Assembly (NCBI RefSeq): GCF_052857255.1 | Contig: NW_027526654.1 | Location: 62,001 to 126,000, forward strand | Source of the DNA: Amblyomma americanum | Lineage: Eukaryota > Arthropoda > Arachnida > Ixodida > Ixodidae | Direction: 5' to 3' | DNA: 64,000 bases | In this document: positions 11,998-25,520 of the stretch, piece after piece | Layout: each line of letters starts with the position of its first letter | Position numbering within the stretch: the stretch's first letter is position 1 | The notes under the pieces: model-generated | What the model saw: only the letters and a program-made list of their open reading frames with translations | What the model was told of the DNA's origin: nothing | Database searches by the model: none | Position numbers and translations under genes: made by a program

Positions 11998-12515
11998 ATA
12001 ACTGCGCGAAAAGCATGTATTCTTGCTTAATACAGCGAAACAAGCTGTTTTAGACCAAAACGAGCTAAATCACAACACATCGGTTTTACAAGTGTTCCTC
12101 TGACACGCGTCAAATTTTTTTCTCTTATAACTGCGCGAAAAGCATGTATTCTTGCTTAATACAGCGAAAGAAGCTGTTTTAGACCGAAACGAGCTAAATC
12201 ACAACACATCGGTTTTACAAGTGTTCCTCTGATAAGCGTCAACTCTTTTTTCTCTTATAGCTGCGCGAAAAGCATGTATTCGTGCTTAGTCCAAAGAAAC
12301 AAGCTGTTTTAGACCGAAACGAGGTAAATCTGAACACATCGGTTTTACAAGTGTCCCTGTGACACGCCTTTAAAACTTTTTCTCTTATCACTGCGCGAAA
12401 AGCATGTATTTCTGCTTAATACAGCGAAACAAGCTGTTTTACACCGAAACGAGCTAAATCACAACACATCGGTTTTACAAGTGTTCCTCTGATACGCGTC
12501 TAAACTTTTTCTCTT
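11998..12515 (+). repeat. Partial cassette I-J-K-L
   Basis: These are the first four units of the cassette (518 bp), with CTTAGTCC at 12285. The following unit is an A with CAACAAAACAAG and CTGTTTCAGACC, not the A-G pair seen in complete copies, so the cassette was cut at a unit boundary. Confidence 0.83.
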
Positions 12516-12984
12516 ATAACTGCGCGAAAAGCATGTATTCGTGCTTAATACAACAAAACAAGCTGTTTCAGACCGAAACGAGCTAAATCTGAACACATCG
12601 GTTTTACAAGTGTTCCTCTGATACGCGTCAAAACTTTTTCTCTTATAACTGCGCGAAAAGCATGTATTCTTGCTTAATACAGCGAAACAAGCTGTTTTAA
12701 ACCGAAACGAGCTAAATCACAACACATCGGTATTACAAGTGTTCCACGTGATACTCGTCAAAACTTTTTCTCTTATAACTGCGCGAAAAGCATGTATTCG
12801 TGCTTAATACAACGAAACAAGCTGTTTTAGACCGAAACGAGCTAAATCACAACACATCGGTTTTACAAGTGTCTCTGATACGCGTCAAAACGTTTTCTTC
12901 TATAACTGCGCGTAAAGCATGTATTCGTGCTTAATACAACTAAACAAGCTGTTTTAGACCGAAACGAGCTAAATCTGAACACAT
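12516..12984 (+). repeat. Short A, A/B and F stretch before the 3.3-kb block
   Basis: It holds about four units. The first has CTGTTTCAGACC, shared with 16310, 38607, 55023, 58889 and 61597. The next is a B with TTTTAAACCG. An F follows, with TTCTATAACTGCGCGTAAAG. Confidence 0.7.
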
Positions 12985-15900
12985 CGGTTTTACAAGTGTT
13001 CCTCTGATACGCGTCAAAACTTTTTCTCTTATAACTGCGCGAAAAGCATGTATTCTTGCTTAATACAGCGAAACAAGCTGTTTTAGACCGAAACGAGCTA
13101 AATCACAACACATCGGTTTTACAAGTGTTCCTCTGATACGCGTCAAAACTTTTTCTCTTATAACTGCGCGAAAAGCATGTATTCTTGCTTAATACAGCGA
13201 AACAAGCTGTTTTAGACCGAAACGAGCTAAATCTGAACACATCGGTTTTACAAGTATCCACGTGATACTCGTCAAAACTTTTCTCTTATAACGGCGCGAA
13301 AAGCATGTATTCTTGCTTAATACAACGAAACAAGCTGTTTTAGACCGAAACGAGCTAAATCACAACACATCGGTTTTACAAGTGTCTCTCTAATACGCGT
13401 CAAAACTTTTTCTCTTATAACTGCGCGAAAAGCTTGTATTCTTGCTTAATACAACGAAACAAGCTGTTTTAGACCGAAACGAGCTAAATCTGAACACATC
13501 GGTTTTACAAGTATCCACGTGATACTCGTCAAAACTTTTTCTCTTATAACTGCGCGAAAAGCATGTATTCTTGCTTAATACAGCGAAACAAGCTGTTTTA
13601 GACCAAAATGAGCTAAATCACAACACATCGGTTTTACAAGTGTTCCTCTGATACGCGTCAAAACTTTTTCTTTTATAACTGCGCGAAAAGCATGTATTCT
13701 TGCTTAATACAGCGAATCAAGTTGTTTTAGACCGAAACGAGCTAAATCACAACACATCGGTATTACAAGTGTTCCACGTGATACTCGTCAAAACTTTTTC
13801 TCTTATAACTGCGCGAAAAGCATGTATTCTTGCTTAATACAGCGAAAGAAGCTGTTTTAGACCGAAACGAGCTAAATCACAACACATCGGTATTACAAGT
13901 GTTCCACGTGATACTCGTCAAAACTTTTTCTCTTGTAACTGCGCGAAAAGCATGTATTCATGCTTAATACAACGAAACAAGCTGTTTTTGACCGAAACGA
14001 GCTAAATCTGAACACATCGGTTTTACAAGTATCCACGTGATACTCGTCAAAACTTTTTCTCTTATAACTGCGCGAAAAGCATGTATTCTTGCTTAATACA
14101 ACGAAACAAGCTGTTTTAGACCGAAACGAGCTAAATCACAACACATCGGTTTTACAAGTGTTCCTCTGATACGCGTCAAAACTTTTTCTCTTATAACTGC
14201 GCGAAAAGCATGTATTCTTGCTTAATACAGCGAAACAAGCTGTTTTAGACCGAAACGAGCTAAATCACAACACATCGGTTTTAGAAGCATTCCTCTGATA
14301 CGCGTCAAAACTTTTTCTCTTATAACTGCGCGGAAAGCATGTATTCTTGCTTAATACAGCGAAACAAGCTGTTTTAGACCGAAACGAGCTAAATCACAAC
14401 ACATCGGTATTACAAGTGTTCCACGTGATACTCGTCAAAACTTTTTCTCTTATAACTGCGCGAAAAGCATGTATTCGTGCTTAATACAACGAAACAAGTT
14501 GTTTTAGACCGAAACGAGCTAAATCTGAACACCGGTTTTACAAGTATCCACGTGATACTCGTCAAAACTTTTTCTCTTATAACTGCGCGAAAAGCATGTA
14601 TTCTTGCTTAATACAACGAAACAAGCTGTTTTAGACCGAAACGAGCTAAATCACAACACATCGGTTTTACAAGTGTCTCTCTAATACGCGTCAAAACTTT
14701 TTCTCTTATAACTGCGCGAAAAGCATGTATTCTTGCTTAATACAACGACACAAGCTGTTTTAGACCGAAACGAGCTAAATCTGAACACATCGGTTTTACA
14801 AGTGTTCCTCTGATACGCGTCAAAACTTTTTCTCTTATAACTGCGCGAAAAGCATGTATTCTTGCTTAATACAGCGAAACAATTTGTTTTAGACCGAAAC
14901 GAGCTAAATCACAACACATCGGTTTTACAAGTGTTCCTCTAATACGCGTCAAAACTTTTTCTCTTATAACTGCGCGAAAAGCATGTATTCTTGCTTAATA
15001 CAGCGAAACAAGCTGTTTTAGACCGAAACGAGCTAAATCACAACACATCGGTTTTACAAGTGTTTCTCTGATACGCGTCAAAACTTTTTCTCTTATAACT
15101 GCGCGAAAAGCATGTATTCTTGCCTAATACAGCGAAACAAGCTGTTTTAGACCGAAATGAGCTAAATCACAACACATCGGTTTTACAAGTGTTCCTCTGA
15201 TACGCGTCAAAACTTTTTCTCTTATAACGGCGCGAAAAGCATGTATTCTTGCTTAATACAGCGAAACAAGCTGTTTTAGACCGAAACGAGCTAAATCACA
15301 ACACATCGGTATTACAAGTGTTCCACGTGATACTCGTCAAAACTTTTTCTCTTTTAACTGCGCGAAAAGCATGTATTCGTGCTTAATACAACGAAACAAG
15401 CTGTTTTTGACCGAAACGATCTAAATCTGAACACATCGGTTTTACAAGTATCCACGTGATACTCGTCAAAACTTTTTCTCTTATAACTGCGCGAAAAGCA
15501 TGTATTCTTGCTTAATACAACGAAACAAGCTGTTTTAGACCGAAACGAGCTAAATCACAACACATCGGTTTTACAAGCTTCTCTCTAATACGCGTCAAAA
15601 CTTTTTCTCTTATGACTGCGCGAAAAGCATGTATTCTTGCTTAATACAACGAAACAAGCTGTTTTAGACCGAAACGAGCTAAATCTGAACACATCGGTTT
15701 TACAAGTATCCACGTGATACTCGTCAAAACTTTTTCTCTTATAACTGCGCGAAAAGCATGTATTCTTGCTTAATACAACGAAACAAGCTGTTTTAGACCG
15801 AAATGAGCTAAATCACAACACATCGGTTTTACAAGTGTTCCTCTGATACGCGTCAAAACTTTTTCTTTTATAACTGCGCGAAAAGCATGTATTCTTGCTT

Positions 15901-16290
15901 AATACAGCGAATCAAGCTGTTTTAGACCGAAACGAGCTAAATCACAACACATCGGTATTACAAGTGTTCCACGTGATACTCGTCAAAACTTTTTCTCTTA
16001 TAACTGCGCGAAAAGCATGTATTCGTGCTTAATACAACGAAACAAGCTGTTTTAGACCGAAACGAGCTAAATCTGAACAAATCGGTTTCACAAGTATCCA
16101 CGTGATACTCGTCAAAACTTTTTCTCTTATAACTGCGCGAAAAGCATGTATTCTTGCTTAATACAACGAAACAAACTGTTTTAGACCGAAAAGAGCTAAA
16201 TCACAACACATCGGTTTTTCAAGTGTCTCTCTAATACGCGTCAAAACTTTTTCTCTTATAGCTGCGCAAAAAGCATGTATTCTTGCTTAA
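12985..16290 (+). repeat. 3.3-kb higher-order block, copy 1 (matches about 16855-20030)
   Basis: Rare marks recur 3,871 bp downstream: AACTTTTCTCTTATAACGG (13271 to 17142), AAGCATTCCTCTG (14285 to 18156), the three-base loss GAACACCGG (near 14.53 and 18.40 kb), CAATTTG (near 14.88 and 18.75 kb) and CGATCTAAATC (15418 to 19289). After about 15.7 kb the shift drops to 3,742 bp because the second copy lacks one C unit. It contains an A-B-C-D-C pentamer at 15095-15740. Confidence 0.86.
15095..15740 (+). repeat. A-B-C-D-C pentamer in the 13-16 kb block
   Basis: This 646-bp pentamer matches 1-646 at a shift of 15,094 bp, including the CGATCTAAATC and GCTTCTCTC marks. The window start is therefore a piece of the same higher-order block. 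Confidence 0.85.
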
Positions 16291-16339
16291 TACAACAAAA
16301 CAAGCTGTTTCAGACCGAAACGAGCTAAATCTGAACACA

Positions 16340-16854
16340 TCGGTTTTACAAGTGTTCCTCTGATACGCGTCAAAACTTTTTCTCTTATAACTGCGCGAAA
16401 AGCATGTATTCTTGCTTAATACAGCGAAACAAGCTGTTTTAGACCGAAACGAGCTAAATCACAACACATCGGTTTTACAAGTGTTCCTCTGATACGCGTC
16501 AAAACTTTTTCTCTTATAACTGCGCGAAAAGCATGTATTCTTGCTTAATACAGCGAAACAAGCTGTTTTAGACCGAAACGAGCTAAATCTGAACACATCG
16601 GTTTTACAAGTATCCACGTGATACTCGTCAAAACTTTTCTCTTATAACGGCGCGAAAAGCATGTATTCTTGCTTAATACAACGAAACAAGCTGTTTTAGA
16701 CCGAAACGAGCTAAATCACAACACATCGGTTTTACAAGTGTCTCTCTAATACGCGTCAAAACTTTTTCTCTTATAACTGCGCGAAAAGCTTGTATTCTTG
16801 CTTAATACAACGAAACAAGCTGTTTTAGACCGAAACGAGCTAAATCTGAACACA
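16340..16854 (+). repeat. Tetramer (515 bp), first tandem copy
   Basis: Four units (A, A, C ending with the one-base-shorter AACTTTTCTC, D with AAAGCTTGTATTC) are followed at once by the same four. The rare AACTTTTCTCTTATAACGG mark lies at 16627 and 17142, 515 bp apart. The block near 13.0-13.5 kb has the tetramer once. Confidence 0.86.
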
Positions 16855-17369
16855 TCGGTTTTACAAGTGTTCCTCTGATACGCGTCAAAACTTTTTCTCT
16901 TATAACTGCGCGAAAAGCATGTATTCTTGCTTAATACAGCGAAACAAGCTGTTTTAGACCGAAACGAGCTAAATCACAACACATCGGTTTTACAAGTGTT
17001 CCTCTGATACGCGTCAAAACTTTTTCTCTTATAACTGCGCGAAAAGCATGTATTCTTGCTTAATACAGCGAAACAAGCTGTTTTAGACCGAAACGAGCTA
17101 AATCTGAACACATCGGTTTTACAAGTATCCACGTGATACTCGTCAAAACTTTTCTCTTATAACGGCGCGAAAAGCATGTATTCTTGCTTAATACAACGAA
17201 ACAAGCTGTTTTAGACCGAAACGAGCTAAATCACAACACATCGGTTTTACAAGTGTCTCTCTAATACGCGTCAAAACTTTTTCTCTTATAACTGCGCGAA
17301 AAGCTTGTATTCTTGCTTAATACAACGAAACAAGCTGTTTTAGACCGAAACGAGCTAAATCTGAACACA
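16855..17369 (+). repeat. Tetramer (515 bp), second tandem copy
   Basis: It is an exact or near-exact repeat of 16340-16854, including the AAAGCTTGTATTC substitution and the one-base loss in the T-run. Its identity and absence of private changes mark it as recent. Confidence 0.86.
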
Positions 17370-20030
17370 TCGGTTTTACAAGTATCCACGTGATACTCGT
17401 CAAAACTTTTTCTCTTATAACTGCGCGAAAAGCATGTATTCTTGCTTAATACAGCGAAACAAGCTGTTTTAGACCAAAATGAGCTAAATCACAACACATC
17501 GGTTTTACAAGTGTTCCTCTGATACGCGTCAAAACTTTTTCTTTTATAACTGCGCGAAAAGCATGTATTCTTGCTTAATACAGCGAATCAAGTTGTTTTA
17601 GACCGAAACGAGCTAAATCACAACACATCGGTATTACAAGTGTTCCACGTGATACTCGTCAAAACTTTTTCTCTTATAACTGCGCGAAAAGCATGTATTC
17701 TTGCTTAATACAGCGAAAGAAGCTGTTTTAGACCGAAACGAGCTAAATCACAACACATCGGTATTACAAGTGTTCCACGTGATACTCGTCAAAACTTTTT
17801 CTCTTGTAACTGCGCGAAAAGCATGTATTCATGCTTAATACAACGAAACAAGCTGTTTTTGACCGAAACGAGCTAAATCTGAACACATCGGTTTTACAAG
17901 TATCCACGTGATACTCGTCAAAACTTTTTCTCTTATAACTGCGCGAAAAGCATGTATTCTTGCTTAATACAACGAAACAAGCTGTTTTAGACCGAAACGA
18001 GCTAAATCACAACACATCGGTTTTACAAGTGTTCCTCTGATACGCGTCAAAACTTTTTCTCTTATAACTGCGCGAAAAGCATGTATTCTTGCTTAATACA
18101 GCGAAACAAGCTGTTTTAGACCGAAACGAGCTAAATCACAACACATCGGTTTTACAAGCATTCCTCTGATACGCGTCAAAACTTTTTCTCTTATAACTGC
18201 GCGGAAAGCATGTATTCTTGCTTAATACAGCGAAACAAGCTGTTTTAGACCGAAACGAGCTAAATCACAACACATCGGTATTACAAGTGTTCCACGTGAT
18301 ACTCGTCAAAACTTTTTCTCTTATAACTGCGCGAAAAGCATGTATTCGTGCTTAATACAACGAAACAAGTTGTTTTAGACCGAAACGAGCTAAATCTGAA
18401 CACCGGTTTTACAAGTATCCACGTGATACTCGTCAAAACTTTTTCTCTTATAACTGCGCGAAAAGCATGTATTCTTGCTTAATACAACGAAACAAGCTGT
18501 TTTAGACCGAAACGAGCTAAATCACAACACATCGGTTTTACAAGTGTCTCTCTAATACGCGTCAAAACTTTTTCTCTTATAACTGCGCGAAAAGCATGTA
18601 TTCTTGCTTAATACAACGACACAAGCTGTTTTAGACCGAAACGAGCTAAATCTGAACACATCGGTTTTACAAGTGTTCCTCTGATACGCGTCAAAACTTT
18701 TTCTCTTATAACTGCGCGAAAAGCATGTATTCTTGCTTAATACAGCGAAACAATTTGTTTTAGACCGAAACGAGCTAAATCACAACACATCGGTTTTACA
18801 AGTGTTCCTCTAATACGCGTCAAAACTTTTTCTCTTATAACTGCGCGAAAAGCATGTATTCTTGCTTAATACAGCGAAACAAGCTGTTTTAGACCGAAAC
18901 GAGCTAAATCACAACACATCGGTTTTACAAGTGTTTCTCTGATACGCGTCAAAACTTTTTCTCTTATAACTGCGCGAAAAGCATGTATTCTTGCCTAATA
19001 CAGCGAAACAAGCTGTTTTAGACCGAAATGAGCTAAATCACAACACATCGGTTTTACAAGTGTTCCTCTGATACGCGTCAAAACTTTTTCTCTTATAACG
19101 GCGCGAAAAGCATGTATTCTTGCTTAATACAGCGAAACAAGCTGTTTTAGACCGAAACGAGCTAAATCACAACACATCGGTATTACAAGTGTTCCACGTG
19201 ATACTCGTCAAAACTTTTTCTCTTTTAACTGCGCGAAAAGCATGTATTCGTGCTTAATACAACGAAACAAGCTGTTTTTGACCGAAACGATCTAAATCTG
19301 AACACATCGGTTTTACAAGTATCCACGTGATACTCGTCAAAACTTTTTCTCTTATAACTGCGCGAAAAGCATGTATTCTTGCTTAATACAACGAAACAAG
19401 CTGTTTTAGACCGAAACGAGCTAAATCACAACACATCGGTTTTACAAGCTTCTCTCTAATACGCGTCAAAACTTTTTCTCTTATGACTGCGCGAAAAGCA
19501 TGTATTCTTGCTTAATACAACGAAACAAGCTGTTTTAGACCGAAACGAGCTAAATCTGAACACATCGGTTTTACAAGTGTTCCTCTGATACGCGTCAAAA
19601 CTTTTTCTTTTATAACTGCGCGAAAAGCATGTATTCTTGCTTAATACAGCGAATCAAGCTGTTTTAGACCGAAACGAGCTAAATCACAACACATCGGTAT
19701 TACAAGTGTTCCACGTGATACTCGTCAAAACTTTTTCTCTTATAACTGCGCGAAAAGCATGTATTCGTGCTTAATACAACGAAACAAGCTGTTTTAGACC
19801 GAAACGAGCTAAATCTGAACAAATCGGTTTCACAAGTATCCACGTGATACTCGTCAAAACTTTTTCTCTTATAACTGCGCGAAAAGCATGTATTCTTGCT
19901 TAATACAACGAAACAAACTGTTTTAGACCGAAAAGAGCTAAATCACAACACATCGGTTTTACAAGTGTCTCTCTAATACGCGTCAAAACTTTTTCTCTTA
20001 TAGCTGCGCAAAAAGCATGTATTCTTGCTT
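16855..20030 (+). repeat. 3.2-kb higher-order block, copy 2
   Basis: It matches 12985-16290 with very few differences, such as TTTACAAGCATT against TTAGAAGCATT at 14.28 kb. One C unit is missing near 19.56 kb, where the tail switches from AATCTGAACAC directly to GTTCCTCTG. The end joins the cassette-bearing block without a break. Confidence 0.84.
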
Positions 20031-20262
20031 AATACAGTGAAACAAGCTGTTTTTGACCGAAACGAGCTAAATCTGAACACATCGGTTTTACAAGTATCCA
20101 CGTGATACTCGTCAAAACTTTTTCTCTTATAACTGCGCGAAAAGCATGTATTCTTGCTTAATAAAACGAAACAAGCTGTTTTAGACCGAAACGAGCTAAA
20201 TCACAACAAATCGGTTTTACAAGTGTCTCTCTAATACGCGTCAAAACTTTTTCTCTTATAAC

Positions 20263-23200
20263 TGCGCGAAAAGCATGTATTCTTGCTTAATACAACGAAA
20301 CAAGCTGTTTTAGACCGAAACGAGCTAAATCTGAACACATCGGTTTTACAAGTATCCACGTGATACTCGTCAAATCTTTTTCTCTTATAACTGCGAGAAA
20401 AGCATGTATTCTTGCTTAATACAACGAAACAAGCTGTTTTAGACCGAAATGAGCTAAATCACAACACATCGGTTTTACAAGTGTTCCTCTGATACGCGTC
20501 AAAACTTTTTCTTTTATAACTGCGCGAAAAGCATGTATTCTTGCTTAATACAGCGAATCAAGCTGTTTTAGACCGAAACGAGCTAAATCACAACACATCG
20601 GTATTACAAGTGTTCCACGTGATACTCGTCAAAACTTTTTCTCTTATAACTGCGCGAAAAGCATGTATTCGTGCTTAATACAACGAAACAAGCTGTTTTA
20701 GACCGAAACGAGCTAAATCTGAACAAATCGGTTTTACAAGTATCCACGTGATACTCGTCAAAACTTTTTCTCTTATAACTGCGCGAAAAGCATGTATTCT
20801 TGCTTAATACAACGAAACAAGCTGTTTTAGACCGAAAAGAGCTAAATCACAACACATCGGTTTTACAAGTCTCTCTCTAATACGCGTCAAAACTTTTTCT
20901 CTTATAACTGCGCGAAAAGCATGTATTCTTGCTTAATACAGCGAAACAAGCTGTTTTAGACCAAAACGAGCTAAATCACAACACATCGGTTTTACAAGTG
21001 TTCCTCTGACACGCGTCAAATTTTTTTCTCTTATAACTGCGCGAAAAGCATGTATTCTTGCTTAATACAGCGAAACAAGCTGTTTTAGACCGAAACGAGC
21101 TAAATCACAACACATCGGTTTTACAAGTGTTCCTCTGATACGCGTCAACTCTTTTTTCTCTTATAGCTGCGCGAAAAGCATGTATTCGTGCTTAGTCCAA
21201 CGAAACAAGCTGTTTTAGACCGAAACGAGGTAAATCTGAACACATCGGTTTTACATGTGTCCCTGTGACAAGCCTTTAAAGCTTTTTCTCTTATCACTGC
21301 GCGAAAAGCATGTATTTCTGCTTAATACAGCGAAACAAGCTGTTTTAGACCGAAACGAGCTAAATCACAACACATCGGTTTTACAATTGTTCCTCTGATA
21401 CGCGTCTAAGCTTTTTCTCTTATAACTGCGCGAAAAGCATGTATTCGTGCTTAATACAGCGAAACAAGCTGTTTTAGACCGAAACGAGCTAAATCACAAC
21501 ACATCGGTTTTACAAGTGTTCCTCTGATACGCGTCAAAACTTTTTCTCTTATAACTGCGCGAAAACATGTATTCGTGCTTAATACAACGAAACAAGCTGT
21601 TTTAGACCAAAACGAGCTAAATCTGAACACATCGGTTTTCCAAGTGTCCATGTGATACGCGTCAAAACTTTTTCCCTTATAACTGCGCGAAAAGCATGTA
21701 TTCGTGCTTAATACAACGAAACAAGCTGTTTTAGTCCGAAAAGAGTTAAATCTGAACACATCGGTTTTACAAGTGTTCCTCTGATACGCGTCAAAACTTT
21801 TTCTCTTATAACTGCGCGAAAAGCATGTATTCTTGCTTAATACAACGAAACAAGCTGTTTTAGACCGAAACGAGCCAAATCACAACACATCGGTATTACA
21901 AGTGTTCCACGTGATACTCGTCAAATCTTTTTCTCTTATAACTGCGCGAAAAGCACGTATTCGTGCTCAATACAACAAAACAAGTTGTTTTAGACCGAAA
22001 CGAGCTAAATCTGAACACATCGGTTTTACAGGTGTCTCTGATACGCGTCAAAACTTTTTCTCTTATAACGGCGCGAAAAGCATGTATTCTTGCTTAATAC
22101 AGCGAAACAAGCTGTTTTAGACCGAAACGAGCTAAATCACAACACATCGGTATTACAAGTGTTCCACGTGATACTCGTCAAAACTTTTTGTCTTTTAACT
22201 GCGCGAAAAGCATGTATTCGTGCTTAATACAACGAAACAAGCTGTTTTTGACCGAAACGAGCTAAATCTGAACACATCGGTTTTACAAGTATCCACGTGA
22301 TACTCGTCAAAACTTTTTCTCTTATAACTGCGCGAAAAGCATGTATTCTTGCTTAATACAACGAAACAAGCTGTTTTAGACCGAAACGAGCTAAATCACA
22401 ACAAATCGGTTTTACAAGTGTCTCTCTAATACGCGTCAAAACTTTTTCCCTTATAACTGCGCGAAAAGCATGTATTCTTGCTTAATACAACGAAACAAGC
22501 TGTTTTAGACCGAAACGAGCTAAATCTGAACACATCGGTTTTACAAGTATCCACGTGATACTCGTCAAAACTTTTTCTCTTATAACTGCGCGAAAAGCAT
22601 GTATTCTTGCTTAATACAACGAAACAAGCTGTTTTAGACCGAAATGAGCTAAATCACAACACATCGGTTTTACAAGTGTTCCTCTGATACGCGTCAAAAC
22701 TTTTTCTCTTATAACTGCGCGAAAAGCATGTATTCTTGCTTAATACAGCGAAACAAGCTGTTTTAGACCGAAACGAGCTAAATCTGAACACATCGGTTTT
22801 ACAAGTATCCACTCGTCAAACCTTTTCTCTTATAACTGCGCGAAAAGCATGTATTCTTGCTTAATACAACGAAACAAGCTGTTTTAGACCGAAACGAGCT
22901 AAATCACAGCACATCGGTTTTACAAGTGTCTCTCTAATACGCGTCAAAACTTTTTCTCTTATAACTGCGCGAAAAGCTTGTATTCTTGCTTAATACAACG
23001 AAACAAGCTGTTTTAGACCGAAACGAGCTAAATCTGAACACATCGGTTTTACAAGTATCCACGTGATACTCGTCAAAACTTTTTCTCTTATAACTGCGCG
23101 AAAAGCATGTATTCTTGCCTAATACAGCGAAACAAGCTGTTTTAGACCGAAATGAGCTAAATCACAACACATCGGTTTTACAAGTGTTCCTCTGATACGC

Positions 23201-23433
23201 GTCAAAACTTTTTCTTTTATAACTGCGCGAAAAGCATGTATTCTTGCTTAATACAGCGAATCAAGTTGTTTTAGACCGAAACGAGCTAAATCACAACACA
23301 TCGGTATTACAAGTGTTCCACGTGATACTCGTCAAAACTTTTTCTCTTATAACTGCGCGAAAAGCATGTATTCTTGCTTAATACAGCGAAAGAAGCTGTT
23401 TTAGACCGAAACGAGCTAAATCACAACACATCG
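20263..23433 (+). repeat. 3.2-kb higher-order block, copy 2 (matches 7620-10790)
   Basis: It is a near-identical copy of 7620-10790 at a shift of 12,643 bp. The part from 19.6 to about 22.55 kb is also present at 25.5-28.5 kb at a constant shift of 5,931 bp (CTGCGAG at 20391 and 26322; ACTTTTTCCC at 22441 and 28372). Three copies of the same core therefore lie in the first 29 kb. Confidence 0.86.
20904..21937 (+). repeat. I-J-K-L-A-G-A-B cassette, complete copy
   Basis: It has the same eight units and 1,034-bp length as 8261-9294, with CTTAGTCC at 21191. The AAGCTTTTTCTC and CAAGCCTTTAAAGC details of K and the ACATGTGTCCC in K are shared with the 8.3-kb copy. Confidence 0.88.
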
Positions 23434-25520
23434 GTTTTACAAGTGTTCCACGTGATACTCGTCAAAACTTTTTCTCTTTTAACTGCGCGAAAAGCATGTA
23501 TTCATGCTTAATACAACGAAACAAGCTGTTTTTGACCGAAACGAGCTAAATCTGAACACATCGGTTTTACAAGTATCCACGTGATACTCGTCAAAACTTT
23601 TTCTCTTATAACTGCGCGAAAAGCATGTATTCTTGCTTAATACAACGAAACAAGCTGTTTTAGACCGAAACGAGCTAAATCACAACACATAGGTTTTACA
23701 AGTGTTCCTCTGATACGCGTCAAAACTTTTTCTCTTATAACTGCGCGAAAAGCATGTATTCTTGCTTAATACAGCGAAACAAGCTGTTTTAGACCGAAAC
23801 GAGCTAAATCACAACACATCGGTTTTACAAGCATTCCTCTGATACGCGTCAAAACTTTTTCTCTTATAACTGCGCGGAAAGCATGTATTCTTGCTTAATA
23901 CAGCGAAACAAGCTGTTTTAGACCGAAACGAGCTAAATCACAACACATCGGTATTACAAGTGTTCCACGTGATACTCGTCAAAACTTTTTCTCTTATAAC
24001 TGCGCGAAAAGCATGTATTCGTGCTTAATACAACGAAACAAGTTGTTTTAGACCGAAACGAGCTAAATCTGAACACATCGGTTTTACAAGTATCCACGTG
24101 ATACTCGTCAAAACTTTTTCTCTTATAACTGCGCGAAAAGCATGTATTCTTGCTTAATACAACGAAACAAGCTGTTTTAGACCGAAACGAGCTAAATCAC
24201 AACACATCGGTTTTACAAGTGTCTCTCTAATACGCGTCAAAACTTTTTCTCTTATAACTGCGCGAAAAGCATGTATTCTTGCTTAATACAACGTCACAAG
24301 CTGTTTTAGACCGAAACGAGCTAAATCACAACACATCGGTTTTACAAGTGTCTCTGATACGCGTCAAAACTTTTTCTTCTATAACTGCGCGTAAAGCATG
24401 TATTCGTGCTTAATACAACGAAACAAGCTGTTTTAGACCGAAACGAGCTAAATCTGAACACATCGGTTTTACAAGTGTTCCTCTGATACGCGTCAAAACT
24501 TTTTCTCTTATAACTGCGCGAAAAGCATGTATTCTTGCTTAATACAGCGAAACAATTTGTTTTAGACCGAAACGAGCTAAATCACAACACATCGGTTTTA
24601 CAAGTGTTCCTCTAATACGCGTCAAAACTTTTTCTCTTATAACTGCGCGAAAAGCATGTATTCTTGCTTAATACAGCGAAACAAGCTGTTTTAGACCGAA
24701 ACGAGCTAAATCACAACACATCGGTTTTACAAGTGTTTCTCTGATACGCGTCAAAACTTTTTCTCTTATAACTGCGCGAAAAGCATGTATTCTTGCCTAA
24801 TACAGCGAAACAAGCTGTTTTAGACCGAAATGAGCTAAATCACAACACATCGGTTTTACAAGTGTTCCTCTGATACGCGTCAAAACTTTTTCTCTTATAA
24901 CGGCGCGAAAAGCATGTATTCTTGCTTAATACAGCGAAACAAGCTGTTTTAGACCGAAACGAGCTAAATCACAACACATCGGTATTACAAGTGTTCCACG
25001 TGATACTCGTCAAAACTTTTTCTCTTTTAACTGCGCGAAAAGCATGTATTCGTGCTTAATACAACGAAACAAGCTGTTTTTGACCGAAACGAGCTAAATC
25101 TGAACACATCGGTTTTACAAGTATCCACGTGATACTCGTCAAAACTTTTTCTCTTATAACTGCGCGAAAAGCATGTATTCTTGCTTAATACAACGAAACA
25201 AGCTGTTTTAGACCGAAACGAGCTAAATCACAACACATCGGTTTTACAAGTGTCTCTCTAATACGCGTCAAAACTTTTTCTCTTATAACTGCGCGAAAAG
25301 CATGTATTCTTGCTTAATACAACGAAACAAGCTGTTTTAGACCGAAACGAGCTAAATCTGAACACATCGGTTTTACAAGTATCCACGTGATACTCGTCAA
25401 AACTTTTTCTCTTATAACTGCGCGAAAAGCATGTATTCTTGCTTAATACAACGAAACAAGCTGTTTTAGACCGAAATGAGCTAAATCACAACACATCGGT
25501 TTTACAAGTGTTCCTCTGAT
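23434..25520 (+). repeat. Third partial copy of the 13-16 kb block
   Basis: AAGCATTCCTCTG (23829) and CAATTTG (near 24.55 kb) are shared with 14.3-14.9 and 18.2-18.8 kb. It lacks the GAACACCGG loss of those two and has an added F unit (TTCTATAACTGCGCGTAAAG, near 24.37 kb). An A-B-C-D-C pentamer lies at 24768-25413. Confidence 0.8.
24768..25413 (+). repeat. A-B-C-D-C pentamer, copy near 25 kb
   Basis: The five units total 646 bp in the usual order. The C unit has CGAGCTAAATC rather than CGATCT, and the D unit has GTGTCTCTC, so it lacks both marks that link 1-646 with 15095-15740. Confidence 0.84.
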
